DNA from: Cellulomonas marina
Lineage (GTDB): Bacteria; Actinomycetota; Actinomycetes; Actinomycetales; Cellulomonadaceae
Length of the DNA stretch: 64,000 nucleotides
Direction: 5' to 3'
Assembly: GCF_900111925.1 (NCBI RefSeq)
Contig: NZ_FOKA01000001.1
Coordinates: 62,001 to 126,000 of the forward strand
Shown: piece after piece, positions 45,678-53,740 of the stretch
Layout: each line of letters starts with the position of its first letter
Position numbering within the stretch: the stretch's first letter is position 1
Made by a program: the position numbers and the translations under genes
The notes under the pieces: generated by a model
What the model saw: only the letters and a program-made list of their open reading frames with translations
Databases searched by the model: none
What the model was told of the DNA's origin: nothing

Positions 45678-46931
45678 GTGGAGCAGCAGGTGCCGACGGC
45701 GAGCGTCACGTCCCCCGTGACGGCACCCCTGACCCGGCGGGCGCTGCGCGCGGCGCGGGCGGCGGGTGCGACCCCCACCACCGTCGCCACGGTCCCGTCC
45801 CCGGTGCCCGCTCCCGTGTCCTCCCCGGTGCCCGCCGTGGTGTCGGCCCGTCGGCACGACTCGGTCCACACCCCGACGCACGACCCGGTGCCCTCCCCGG
45901 CGCACGATGCGGTGCCCTCCCCGGCGCTGCCCGTCCTCGTGCCCGTCGCCCCGCGCGTCCTCACCCGCCGCGAGCTGCGCGCGCTCGCCGCCGCGCAGCA
46001 CGGCGCCGCCACCGCGGCCACGGACGACGCGCCCCACGCCGACGCCGCCACCTCCGAGCGGGTCCTGCGTACCGTGCGGACCCACGCGGGCGGGGACGGC
46101 GACACCCTCGTGCTCCGGCCGGTCGAGGTGCACACGCACGCCGCCGACGCGGTGCGCGGTGGCACCGTCCGCAGCCGTCGTGAGCTGCGCGCCGCGACCG
46201 CGCCGGTGGCCCCGGTCCGTCGCCGTCGCGCCGGGCGCGCGGGTGTGCTGTCCGCCCTCGTCGCGGCCACGGTCGTCGTGCCCGTCGTGCACGGCCTGGG
46301 CGACGACGAGGCGCCCGCCGCCGGCACCGCGGCGGCCGCCGCCACGACGCAGCTGCCCTCGACCGTGACCGCGCTGACGGCCCCGGCCGACGCACCGGCG
46401 GTCCCGCCCGCGCTAGCCTCGGCCCCCGCGTCCCGCTCCCTCGAGGCCGCGAGCCGCTCCGAGGCGCGGTCGCCGCTGCCGGGCTGCTCCGGCGTCGTCG
46501 CCTCGTCGAGCCCGTCGAACGGGCTCGTGCCGCAGTCCGACCTGTGCACCCTCTGGGACGGCACGACGGAGATCCGGGCCGACGCCGCCGTCGCCCTGGC
46601 CGGCCTCAACGAGGCGTACGCGGCCCGCTTCGGCGAGGACCTCTGCCTCGTCTCGGGCTACCGCACGCTGGCCCAGCAGCGCGCCGTGAAGGCCGCCAAG
46701 GGCGGGCTCGCCGCGACGCCCGGCAAGAGCAACCACGGCTGGGGCCTGGCGGTCGACATCTGCTCGGCCGCGACGACGGGCGCGAAGTGGGAGTGGCTCA
46801 ACGAGAACGCGGGCGTGTTCGGCTGGGAGAACCCGGACTGGGCGCAGCCCGGCGGCTCGGGCCCCTACGAGCGGTGGCACTGGGAGTACCTCACCGGCGT
46901 CAAGGCCGACGGCGAGTACTACGGCAGCTGA
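45678..46931 (+). CDS. M15 family D-alanyl-D-alanine carboxypeptidase (VanY-like)
   Basis: This 417-residue protein has a long Pro/Val/Thr-rich cytoplasmic part, one TM segment (about 190-212), a Ser/Ala-rich linker, and a C-terminal VanY-type peptidase. The zinc ligands are visible in SNHGWGLAVDIC (SxHxxxxxxD) and WHWEYLTG (HxE/HxW region). It should trim peptidoglycan stem peptides outside the cell. The frame is open to GTG 45645, but GTG 45678 has GGAGG just upstream, which decides the start. A very strong hairpin terminator follows. Confidence 0.9.
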   Translation: MEQQVPTASVTSPVTAPLTRRALRAARAAGATPTTVATVPSPVPAPVSSPVPAVVSARRHDSVHTPTHDPVPSPAHDAVPSPALPVLVPVAPRVLTRRELRALAAAQHGAATAATDDAPHADAATSERVLRTVRTHAGGDGDTLVLRPVEVHTHAADAVRGGTVRSRRELRAATAPVAPVRRRRAGRAGVLSALVAATVVVPVVHGLGDDEAPAAGTAAAAATTQLPSTVTALTAPADAPAVPPALASAPASRSLEAASRSEARSPLPGCSGVVASSSPSNGLVPQSDLCTLWDGTTEIRADAAVALAGLNEAYAARFGEDLCLVSGYRTLAQQRAVKAAKGGLAATPGKSNHGWGLAVDICSAATTGAKWEWLNENAGVFGWENPDWAQPGGSGPYERWHWEYLTGVKADGEYYGS

Positions 46932-46940
46932 GACGTCGAC

Positions 46941-46982
46941 GACGACGGAGGGCGGCACCCGCGGGTGCCGCCCTCCGTCGTC
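46941..46982. terminator. Very strong hairpin after the M15 peptidase gene
   Basis: An uninterrupted stem of about 19-20 bp (46941-46959 or 46960 with 46963-46982) and a 2-4-nt loop lie between the M15 gene and the convergent aldose epimerase gene. It is probably bidirectional. Confidence 0.9.
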
Positions 46983-47006
46983 CTGCGAGCGTCGTCGCGG
47001 AACCGC

Positions 47007-47912
47007 TCAGACGAGCGTGAGCCCCCAGGTCGCCTCGTGCGTCGCGCCGGCGCCGAGCACGACGACGTCGTCCCCGGTGCGGAAGGCGTCGGCGATGCAC
47101 GTCATCGGCTCGACGGCGACGCCGCCGCGCTCGACGCGCGGGATGCCGTCGCCGGTGCACACCTGCCAGGCGGCGAAGGCGTCGTCGGCCCACATCGCCG
47201 CCGTCCGCCCGTCGCCGCCGGTCAGCCGGGCCCAGGTGCGCCCGTCCGCCTCGCGCACGGGCTCGACCCACGCGTCGTCGAGCGCCACGCCGCGCAGGGA
47301 GACCGGCTCGCGCAGGTCGAAGGTGCCCGCGACCGGCTCGGTGCCGGTGGGCAGCAGCCGCTCGTCGACGGTCACGTGCCTCTCCGCGCCGACCTGCAGG
47401 ACGCAGTCGTCCACCGTGCCGGCGGGGGCCAGCCAGGGGTGGAAGCCCAGGCCGTAGGGCGCCTCGTCGGCGCCGAGGTTCGTGGTGCGGGTCGTCACGC
47501 GCAGGCCCTCGTCGGACAGGGCGTAGGTGACCTCGACGACGAGCGGCCAGGGGTAGCCGTCGGTGGGCACGAGCCGGTGCTCGAGGGTGACGGACGACGG
47601 CGTCGCCTCGACGACGGAGAACCGCGCCTTGGCGACGAGGCCGTGCAGGGCCGTGCTGCGGTCGGGCTCGGAGACGGCCACCTGGTGCTCGGTCCCCGCC
47701 CACGTGAACTGCCCGTCGCGCAGCCGGTTGGGCCACGGCGCGAGGAGGGCGCCGGAGAACGCGGGCGCGAGCTCCTCGGGGGCGAAGGGCACGACGACGT
47801 CGCGGCCGCCGACGGCGTACAGCCGCAGCGACGCACCGACCTCGGTGACGACGGCCTGGTGGTCGCCGTGGGACAGGGGGTGCTGCCCCCCGGAGGGGAA
47901 GGGGATGTTCAC
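47007..47912 (-). CDS. Aldose 1-epimerase family protein
   Basis: This 301-residue galactose-mutarotase-like protein has the start SGGQHPLSHGDHQAVVTEVG, the active-site region STALHGLVAKARF (first His), YGLGFHPWLAPAG (catalytic His about 172), and GVAVEPMTCIADAF (catalytic Glu about 270). It should interconvert sugar anomers in the cytoplasm; the preferred sugar is unknown. TAGCGT lies 6 nt before GTG 47912, giving a leaderless-type start. Confidence 0.9.
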   Translation of the reverse strand: MNIPFPSGGQHPLSHGDHQAVVTEVGASLRLYAVGGRDVVVPFAPEELAPAFSGALLAPWPNRLRDGQFTWAGTEHQVAVSEPDRSTALHGLVAKARFSVVEATPSSVTLEHRLVPTDGYPWPLVVEVTYALSDEGLRVTTRTTNLGADEAPYGLGFHPWLAPAGTVDDCVLQVGAERHVTVDERLLPTGTEPVAGTFDLREPVSLRGVALDDAWVEPVREADGRTWARLTGGDGRTAAMWADDAFAAWQVCTGDGIPRVERGGVAVEPMTCIADAFRTGDDVVVLGAGATHEATWGLTLV

Positions 47913-47918
47913 GCACCC

Positions 47919-47924
47919 ACGCTA
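47919..47924 (-). promoter_or_regulatory. -10 box of the aldose epimerase gene (leaderless)
   Basis: The minus strand reads TAGCGT, ending 6 nt before GTG 47912. Confidence 0.5.
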
Positions 47925-47984
47925 GCGCGCCTGTGAGGTGCGGCCGTCCGATCGGGCGGGACCGGTGCAGCGGACGGGTGAGGG

Positions 47985-47997
47985 CCTGTGGACGACG
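47985..47997 (+). promoter_or_regulatory. 13-bp motif shared with the cpaB upstream region
   Basis: CCTGTGGACGACG is the exact inverted copy of the motif at 25661-25673. It lies 24 bp upstream of the cpaF -10 box, where an activator or -35-like element would sit. Confidence 0.45.
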
Positions 47998-48020
47998 GCT
48001 TCCGGGGGCCCCGCCGCCCC

Positions 48021-48038
48021 TAGCGTTCCGGTCAGACC
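48021..48038 (+). promoter_or_regulatory. Promoter of the tad operon with a palindrome at the start site
   Basis: TAGCGT (48021-48026) is a good -10 box. The 9-bp palindrome GGTCAGACC (48030-48038) covers the expected transcription start and repeats the core of the array at 25338-25420. The leader is about 40 nt. Confidence 0.45.
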
Positions 48039-48071
48039 GGACGGACCGGACGCAAGGGGGGCGGGCAGGGC

Positions 48072-49304
48072 ATGTCGGGCGAGGCGGTGACCATCCTCGA
48101 GGACGAGGTGCGCGAGCTCGTGCGCCGGCGCGGCCTCGACCCCGTGACCGACCGCGCCCGCGTGGTCGACCTGCTCGACGACGCGCTGGCCGACTACGAC
48201 GAGCGGGCCGTGCGCGGTGCGGTGCCGCGGCTGCCGGACCCCGCGGTCGCGCACCGCCGGGTCCTCGACGCCGTGGCCGGTCTGGGTGCGCTCCAGCCCT
48301 ACCTCGACGACGACGAGGTCGAGGAGATCTGGATCAACAGCCCCTCGCAGGTGTTCGTCGCCCGCCGCGGCGAGGCCGAGCTGACGACGACGATCCTCAC
48401 GGAGGACGGCGTCCGCGAGCTCGTCGAGCGCATGCTCCGCACGTCGGGGCGTCGGCTGGACGTCTCCAGCCCCTTCGTGGACGCGAGCCTGCCCGGCGGC
48501 GAGCGCCTGCACGCCGTCATCCCCGACGTCACGCGGCGGCACTGGAGCGTCAACATCCGCAAGCACGTCGTGCGCGCCCGTGCGCTCGACGACCTCGTCG
48601 CGCTCGGCACGGTGCCCGTGCCGGTCGCGGCGTTCCTCGCGGCGTCGGTGCGCGCCGGCCTCAACGTGCTCGTGTCCGGCGGCACCCAGGCGGGCAAGAC
48701 GACGCTGCTCAACGCGCTGGCCGGCGCCGTGCCGCAGCGCGAGCGCATCATCAGCTGCGAGGAGGTCTTCGAGCTGCGGCTCGACGCGCGCGACTGGGTG
48801 GCGCTGCAGACGCGGTCGGCGAACCTCGAGGGCGAGGGCGAGATCCCGCTGCGCCGCCTGGTGAAGGAGGCGCTGCGCATGCGCCCCGACCGGCTGGTCG
48901 TCGGGGAGGTGCGCGAGGCCGAGGCGCTGGACCTGCTCATCGCCCTCAACGCCGGCCTGCCGGCCATGTGCACCCTGCACGCCAACTCGGCGCGGGAGGC
49001 CCTCGTCAAGCTGTGCACCCTGCCCCTCCTGGCGGGGGAGAACGTGTCGGACCGCTTCGTCGTGCCGACGGTCGCGTCGGCGGTGGACCTCGTCGTGCAC
49101 GTCGAGCGCGACGCCCGGGGGCGCCGGCGCGTGCGCGAGGTGCTCGGCGTGCCGGGTCGTGTCGAGGCCGGGGTGGTCGAGACGGCCGAGCTGTTCACCA
49201 CCCGCGACGGCGTCCTCGTGCGGGGCGAGGGTTTCCCGCCGCACGCCGACCGCTACGCGCGGACCGGCACGGACGTCGCGGCACTGCTGCGGGCGCGGTG
49301 GTGA
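48072..49304 (+). CDS. cpaF: CpaF/TadA-type secretion ATPase
   Basis: This 410-residue ATPase powers Flp/tad pilus assembly. It has an N-terminal helical domain, DDDEVEEIWINSPSQVFVARRG (about 77-98), Walker A in VLVSGGTQAGKTTLLNALA (about 198-216), Asp box IISCEEVFELRL, Walker B in RMRPDRLVVGEVREAEALDLL, and His box CTLHANSAREALVKL. ATG 48072 is preceded by a G-rich ribosome binding site. It is the first gene of the tad operon, followed by tadB after 4 nt. Confidence 0.94.
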   Translation: MSGEAVTILEDEVRELVRRRGLDPVTDRARVVDLLDDALADYDERAVRGAVPRLPDPAVAHRRVLDAVAGLGALQPYLDDDEVEEIWINSPSQVFVARRGEAELTTTILTEDGVRELVERMLRTSGRRLDVSSPFVDASLPGGERLHAVIPDVTRRHWSVNIRKHVVRARALDDLVALGTVPVPVAAFLAASVRAGLNVLVSGGTQAGKTTLLNALAGAVPQRERIISCEEVFELRLDARDWVALQTRSANLEGEGEIPLRRLVKEALRMRPDRLVVGEVREAEALDLLIALNAGLPAMCTLHANSAREALVKLCTLPLLAGENVSDRFVVPTVASAVDLVVHVERDARGRRRVREVLGVPGRVEAGVVETAELFTTRDGVLVRGEGFPPHADRYARTGTDVAALLRARW

Positions 49305-49308
49305 CGGC

Positions 49309-50166
49309 ATGGGCGTGCTGACGGGGCTCCTGCTCGGGGCCGGCCTGGCGTGCGTGTGGTCCTCGCTGTGGGTGCGCCCCGCCCGCGCGGTCCGTCACGA
49401 CGGCGTGCCCGCCCGGTGGCAGGACGCGCTCGTGCAGGCGGGCATGGCCGGGGTGCGGCCCGGGCACGTCGCCGCCGCCGGTGCCGTGCTCGGTCTCGTG
49501 ACCGCCCTGGTCGTCCTCGCGGCCGTGCGCGTGCCGGCTGTCGCCGCCTGCTTCGGCGCCTTCGCCGCAGCCGTGCCGGTGCTCGTCGTGCAGGGGCGGG
49601 CGCGCCGTCGCCGTACCCGGGTGCGTGCGCTGTGGCCGGACGTCGTGGACCACCTGGCGTCGGCCGTGCGCGCCGGGATGACCGTCCCCGAGGCGCTCGC
49701 CCAGGTCGGGGAGCGCGGGCCGGCCGAGCTGCGGGCTCCGTTCGTCGCCTTCGCGGAGGACCACCGCGCCACGGGTCGGTTCACCGAGAGCCTCGACGCG
49801 CTGAAAGCGCGGCTGGCCGACCCGGTGGCCGACCGCATCGTCGAGGCCCTGCGGCTGACGCGGGACGTCGGGGGCACCGACCTCGGGCGCCTGCTGCGGA
49901 CGCTGTCGGCGTTCCTCCGCGACGACCTGCGCACGCGCGGCGAGCTCGAGGCGCGGCAGTCGTGGACCGTGCACGGCGCGCGGCTGGCGGTCGCGGCGCC
50001 GTGGCTGGTGCTGGCGCTGCTGTCCTCGCGGCCCGAGGCGGCCGTCGCGTACCGCACCCCGGCCGGGGCCACGGTGCTCCTCGTCGGGCTCGTGTGCTCC
50101 GTCGTCGCCTACGCGGCGATGGTCCGGCTCGGGCGGCTGCCCGACGACCCGCGGGTCCTGCGGTGA
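49309..50166 (+). CDS. tadB: TadB-like type II secretion F-domain protein
   Basis: This 285-residue inner-membrane protein has two N-terminal TM segments (about 1-20 and 50-85), a T2SSF domain in the middle (VVDHLASAVRAGMTVPEALAQVGERGP, about 115-141; LRLTRDVGGTDLGRLLRTLSAFLRDD, about 180-205), and two C-terminal TM segments. With TadC it forms the membrane platform of the tad pilus. Its stop overlaps the tadC GTG by 4 bp. Confidence 0.92.
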   Translation: MGVLTGLLLGAGLACVWSSLWVRPARAVRHDGVPARWQDALVQAGMAGVRPGHVAAAGAVLGLVTALVVLAAVRVPAVAACFGAFAAAVPVLVVQGRARRRRTRVRALWPDVVDHLASAVRAGMTVPEALAQVGERGPAELRAPFVAFAEDHRATGRFTESLDALKARLADPVADRIVEALRLTRDVGGTDLGRLLRTLSAFLRDDLRTRGELEARQSWTVHGARLAVAAPWLVLALLSSRPEAAVAYRTPAGATVLLVGLVCSVVAYAAMVRLGRLPDDPRVLR

Positions 50167-51170
50167 GCGGCCCCGTGCTCGTGTCGGGGGCCGGTGCGGC
50201 GGCGCTCGCGCCGGGTGCCGTCGGAGCGCTGCTCGGGCTCGCCGCCGGGGTCGGGACGGTCCTCGTCCTGGCGGCCCACCGGGCGCGCCGGGTGACGCTG
50301 GACCAGCGGCTCGCGCCCTACCTGCGCGCGCAACGGCGCTCCTCGGGGCTCCTCGGCGAGGCCGGCAGCGGTGGCGGTCGCGGGGCAGACCTCCTGGTGG
50401 CGCGCGGTGCGGGCGGCACGCTGCAGAGGTTGCTCGCCCCGGTCGTCGCGGACGCGGCCGCCCTGGTCGCCCGGGTCGGGCGGCCGGGCGACGAGCTCGC
50501 GCGGCGTCTCGTGCGCGCCGGCGGGCACCGCGGGGTGGAGGAGTTCCGCGCCGAGCAGGTGGTGCACGGCGCCGTCGGGCTCGCGGGCGGCCTGGCCGCC
50601 GCGCTCGTCCTCGGCGTGCTGCGCGGCGGAAGTCCCCTCGCCCTCGCGCTGCTCGCGGTGCTGGCCGGAGCCGCCGGCGTGCTGCTGCCCGACGTCCGCC
50701 TCACCGCGCACGTCCGGCGGCGGGAGGCGCGGATCCTGCTCGAGCTCCCGACGGTCGCCGAGCTGCTCGCGCTCGCCGTCGGCGCGGGCGAGGGTGCCGC
50801 GGGCGCGCTGGACCGCGTCGTGCGCACCACCCACGGCCCCCTCGCGGCCGAGCTCGGCGCGGTGCTCGCCGAGGCTCGGACCGGGACGCCGCTGACCGTC
50901 GCGCTCGACCGCCTCGCCCGGCGCACCGGCGTCCCGGCGCTGGCCCGGTTCGCCGAGGCGGTCTCCGTGGCCGTCGACCGCGGCACGCCGCTGGGCGACG
51001 TGCTGCGCGCGCAGGCCCAGGACGTGCGCGAGGAGGGTCGCCGCGCGCTCATGGAGGCCGGCGGCCGCAAGGAGGTCCAGATGATGGTGCCCGTCGTCTT
51101 CCTCCTCCTGCCGGTGACCGTCCTCTTCGCGGTCTTCCCCAGCGCCGTGGTCCTGCAGGTGGGCCTGTGA
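50163..51170 (+). CDS. tadC: TadC-like type II secretion F-domain protein
   Basis: This 335-residue partner of TadB has N-terminal TM segments, a second pair near 130-170, a T2SSF domain (LLELPTVAELLALAVGAGEGAAGALD, about 195-220; ALARFAEAVSVAVDRGTPLGDVL), and a final TM (MMVPVVFLLLPVTVLFAVFPSAVVLQ). It is encoded directly after TadB with a 4-bp overlap. Confidence 0.92.
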   Translation: MSGPVLVSGAGAAALAPGAVGALLGLAAGVGTVLVLAAHRARRVTLDQRLAPYLRAQRRSSGLLGEAGSGGGRGADLLVARGAGGTLQRLLAPVVADAAALVARVGRPGDELARRLVRAGGHRGVEEFRAEQVVHGAVGLAGGLAAALVLGVLRGGSPLALALLAVLAGAAGVLLPDVRLTAHVRRREARILLELPTVAELLALAVGAGEGAAGALDRVVRTTHGPLAAELGAVLAEARTGTPLTVALDRLARRTGVPALARFAEAVSVAVDRGTPLGDVLRAQAQDVREEGRRALMEAGGRKEVQMMVPVVFLLLPVTVLFAVFPSAVVLQVGL

Positions 51171-51329
51171 GCGCCGACGGCCGGCGGCCCCGTCCCCGCG
51201 TCCGTCCCCGCGTCCGGCCCCGCGTCGGGCCGCACGTCCGCCCCCACTCCGGGCTCCCCTCCCGGCACTGCGTCCGGCACCACCCACGTCCCCTCGCCCG
51301 TCCCCCCGCCCCCACCACGGAGGTCCTCG

Positions 51330-51734
51330 ATGTCCCGCTCCACCGCCCGTTTCCCCACCCGCGGCGCCCGCTCGTCCTCCCCGCTCGCGGCGGGGCTCGC
51401 GCCGCGCACGGCGGCACCCGCGTCGTCAGCCTCGTCGCCGTCGCCGTCGTCGGACCACGCGGCCGTCGTCCCGCTGCGACGGGCGGCGACGCCGTCGTTG
51501 CCGCGGCGCGACCGTCCGGCCGACCCGTCCGCCCTCGCGCTGCGCGCCTCGTCGGCGGCCTCGCTGACCCTGCTGCGGCTGGGGCGGCGGCTGCGGGAGG
51601 ACCGGGGCGACGTGCCCGGCTGGGTGCTCGTGACCCTCATGACGGCGGGCCTCGTCACCGCCCTGTGGGTGGTCGCGCGGCCGGTGCTCGAGGACGTGTT
51701 CCGCACGGCGATCGCGGGCGTCACCGGCGCCTAG
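51330..51734 (+). CDS. Candidate Flp-type pilin (tad operon small membrane protein)
   Basis: This 134-residue protein has a long disordered Ser/Ala/Pro-rich leader (about 1-90), a short basic-acidic stretch REDRGDVPGWVLV, and one TM helix (about 98-118). Its place right after tadC and before TadE genes is where the Flp pilin is normally encoded. A prepilin-type cleavage after Gly is possible (EDRG/DVPGW), but Glu at position +5 is missing. ATG 51330 has a clear GGAGG ribosome binding site. A 160-bp gap with a degenerate CCGCGTCCG repeat separates it from tadC. Confidence 0.7.
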   Translation: MSRSTARFPTRGARSSSPLAAGLAPRTAAPASSASSPSPSSDHAAVVPLRRAATPSLPRRDRPADPSALALRASSAASLTLLRLGRRLREDRGDVPGWVLVTLMTAGLVTALWVVARPVLEDVFRTAIAGVTGA

Positions 51735-52108
51735 ACGCCGACGCCGGATCGGCCGTCGTCGAGTTCGTGCTCGCCGCCGCCCTGCTGGCGGTGCTCGTCG
51801 CGGGCGTGCTCCAGCTCGCGCTCGCCCTGCACGTGCGCACCGTCCTCGCCGACAGCGCGGCCGAGGGCGCGCGGTACGCGGCGGTCGGGGGACGCACCCC
51901 GGCTGACGGCGTCGCCCGGACCCGTGCCCTGGTCGTCGCCGCGCTCGACGAGGCGTACGCCCGCGACGTGACCGCAGGCCCGGAGCGGCTGGACGGCCTC
52001 GACGTCGTCGCCGTGCACGTGAGCGCACCGCTGCCGGTCCTCGGCCTGCTCGGGCCGGCCGGCCGCGTGGAGGTCGTCGGGCACGCGCTGGCGGAGGACG
52101 GCCCGTGA
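51665..52108 (+). CDS. TadE-like pseudopilin
   Basis: This protein has the TadE signature DADAGSAVVEFVLAAALLAVLV (cleavable Gly, Glu at +5 region) followed by LHVRTVLADSAAEGARYAAVGG and a periplasmic domain. The start is uncertain: no ATG/GTG/TTG lies between the previous stop (51734) and the motif. The nearest in-frame GTG is 51665, inside the upstream gene, giving 147 residues and a 70-bp overlap. The next TadE-type gene overlaps its stop by 4 bp. Confidence 0.75.
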   Translation: MGGRAAGARGRVPHGDRGRHRRLDADAGSAVVEFVLAAALLAVLVAGVLQLALALHVRTVLADSAAEGARYAAVGGRTPADGVARTRALVVAALDEAYARDVTAGPERLDGLDVVAVHVSAPLPVLGLLGPAGRVEVVGHALAEDGP

Positions 52109-52626
52109 GGCGCCTCCGCGCCGCGTGCATCCGCCTCGGCACCCGTGCCGGGCAGCGCTGCTGCACGGCCGCGACCGCGCTGCGCCGGGGCGACGACGCC
52201 GGCAGCGCCGTGCTCGAGCTGCTCGGCGTCGCGCTCCTGCTCCTCGTGCCCCTGGTCTACCTCGTCCTCGTGCTCGCACGGCTCGAGGCGGCGACCTTCG
52301 CGGTCGAGGGCGCCGCACGGGACGCCGCCCGCACCTTCGCCGCGGCGGACGACGCACGGGCGGGCACGGTCCGCGCGGTGGCCGCGACCGGCATCGCCCT
52401 GCGGGACGCCGGGTTGGGCGACGACCCCGCGGCCGCGCTGGCGCTGGCGTGCCCGTCCGGGCCGTGCCTGGCGCCGGGCGGCACCGTGACGGCCCGGGTG
52501 GCCGTGCGCGTGCCGCTGCCGTTCGTCCCCGCCGCGGTCCGGGGCGCCGTGCCGCTGGAGGTGCCGGTGAGCGCGGAGCGCTCCGCCGGCGTGGATCGCT
52601 TCCGGTCGACGGCGGCCGCGCCGTGA
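52105..52626 (+). CDS. TadE/TadF-like pseudopilin (second)
   Basis: This 173-residue protein has a Cys/Arg-rich N-terminus, RRGDDAGSAVLELLGVALLLLVP (prepilin-like motif and TM, about 28-50), RLEAATFAVEGAARDAARTFA, and a periplasmic domain with a disulfide-forming CPSGPC motif (about 115-120). It should be a minor pseudopilin of the tad system. GTG 52105 overlaps the preceding stop by 4 bp and its stop overlaps the next gene. Confidence 0.85.
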   Translation: MRRLRAACIRLGTRAGQRCCTAATALRRGDDAGSAVLELLGVALLLLVPLVYLVLVLARLEAATFAVEGAARDAARTFAAADDARAGTVRAVAATGIALRDAGLGDDPAAALALACPSGPCLAPGGTVTARVAVRVPLPFVPAAVRGAVPLEVPVSAERSAGVDRFRSTAAAP

Positions 52627-53111
52627 GGGCCGGGGAGCCGCGCGCGGGTCGGCGAGCCGGCCTCGTCGACCGGCTGCGCCGCGGCGACGACGAGGGACGC
52701 ATCGCGCTGCTCGCGCTCGGGTTCGTGGTGGTCGCCGCGAGCCTCGTCCTCGTCGTCACGGGGGCCGCCGGGGTGCACCTCGACCGCAAGAGGCTGCTCG
52801 CGCTCGCCGACCTCGCCGCGCTCGACGCGGCCGATGCGCTCAGCGCCTCCGCCTACTACGCCGGCGGGCTGCCGTCCGACGGGCTCCCGCTCGCGGACGC
52901 GGCGGTCGGCGCCGAGGTGCGCGACCACGTCGCCGCGCACCCCGACCCGGCCCTCGGCACCGTCCGCGTCGTGTCGGCCGGCAGCCCGGACGGACGTTCG
53001 GTCGTGGTCCGCCTGGCGGCCGTCGTCCCGGTCCCGCTCGTCGGCGGGGTGCTCGCGCCCTTCACCGACGGCGTCCCCCTGACCGCGACGGCCACCGCCC
53101 GCGCCTCCTGA
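52623..53111 (+). CDS. TadG-related pilus assembly protein
   Basis: This 162-residue protein has a basic leader and DEGRIALLALGFVVVAASLVLVVTGAAGVHLDRKRLLALADLAA (TM, about 27-45, then the TadG-like helix). The last domain ends TATATARAS. Bacterial TadG proteins often carry a VWA domain; this one does not. It is the last gene of the tad operon and is followed by a hairpin terminator. Confidence 0.8.
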   Translation: MRAGEPRAGRRAGLVDRLRRGDDEGRIALLALGFVVVAASLVLVVTGAAGVHLDRKRLLALADLAALDAADALSASAYYAGGLPSDGLPLADAAVGAEVRDHVAAHPDPALGTVRVVSAGSPDGRSVVVRLAAVVPVPLVGGVLAPFTDGVPLTATATARAS

Positions 53112-53131
53112 GACGCCGCGGTTGCGGCGTC
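53112..53131 (+). terminator. Terminator of the tad operon
   Basis: GACGCCGC-GGTT-GCGGCGTC is a perfect 8-bp stem with a 4-nt loop, starting directly after the TadG stop. Confidence 0.75.
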
Positions 53132-53227
53132 GCGGGGCCCGGGGTGGCATGGACGCGGCCGGCTGGCAGGTGGCGGGCCGTGGGCAGACCGGGCCGCCGT
53201 GCGGCGGCCGGCAGGTGAGGAGGCGCA

Positions 53228-53665
53228 GTGAGCCAGGACGACCGCGACGACACCGACGAGCGCACCGACCACAGCGGCGGCCCCGGCCCCGACGGCGGCC
53301 ACGTGCGCACCGGCCCGGACACGTCGAAGAGCCTCAAGTACTCCCAGGAGATCGCCTCGACCGACGACGACCCGGAGCGCCCGGGCCGCAGCCTGGTGAC
53401 GACCAACCACGACGTCATCCGGCAGTGGGCGGAGGCCCGCGACGGCGTGCCGGCCACGGTCGAGGGCACGGAGCACGGCGACCACCTCGGCGTGCTGCGC
53501 CTGGACTTCGGCGGCGACGACGACCGCCTCGTCCACGTCACCTGGGACGAGTGGTTCGACACCTTCGACACCCGCCGCCTGAACTTCATCTACCAGGAGG
53601 AGAAGAAGGACGGCACGACGAGCTCGTTCTTCCGCCTGGAGAGCCCCGACCGCGAGGACGGCTGA
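53228..53665 (+). CDS. Conserved acidic hypothetical protein
   Basis: This 145-residue protein has a disordered Asp/Thr-rich N-terminus (about 1-35) and a conserved core TTNHDVIRQWAEARDGVPAT (about 58-77), then HLGVLRLDF and VTWDEWFDTFDTRRLNFIYQ with EEKKDGTTSSFFRLESPDR. I recall this core as widespread in bacteria, without a known function. The order and size suggest a small cytoplasmic protein. It stands alone between the tad operon and the glycosyltransferase genes, with a good AGGAGG ribosome binding site before GTG 53228. Confidence 0.82.
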   Translation: MSQDDRDDTDERTDHSGGPGPDGGHVRTGPDTSKSLKYSQEIASTDDDPERPGRSLVTTNHDVIRQWAEARDGVPATVEGTEHGDHLGVLRLDFGGDDDRLVHVTWDEWFDTFDTRRLNFIYQEEKKDGTTSSFFRLESPDREDG

Positions 53666-53698
53666 GGCCGAGGCGCCCGACCCGGAGCAGGACCGGAC

Positions 53699-53740
53699 GA
53701 CGAGGCGGCGGACCGGCTACGGCCGGGCCGCCGCCTCGTC
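53699..53740. terminator. Large hairpin terminator overlapping the GT2 stop codon
   Basis: A 13-bp stem (53699-53711 with 53728-53740) continues after one mismatch into CCGGC-TACG-GCCGG. It ends the 53228 gene. The minus-strand GT2 stop codon lies inside the hairpin loop region, so the same structure probably also ends GT2 transcription. Confidence 0.8.
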
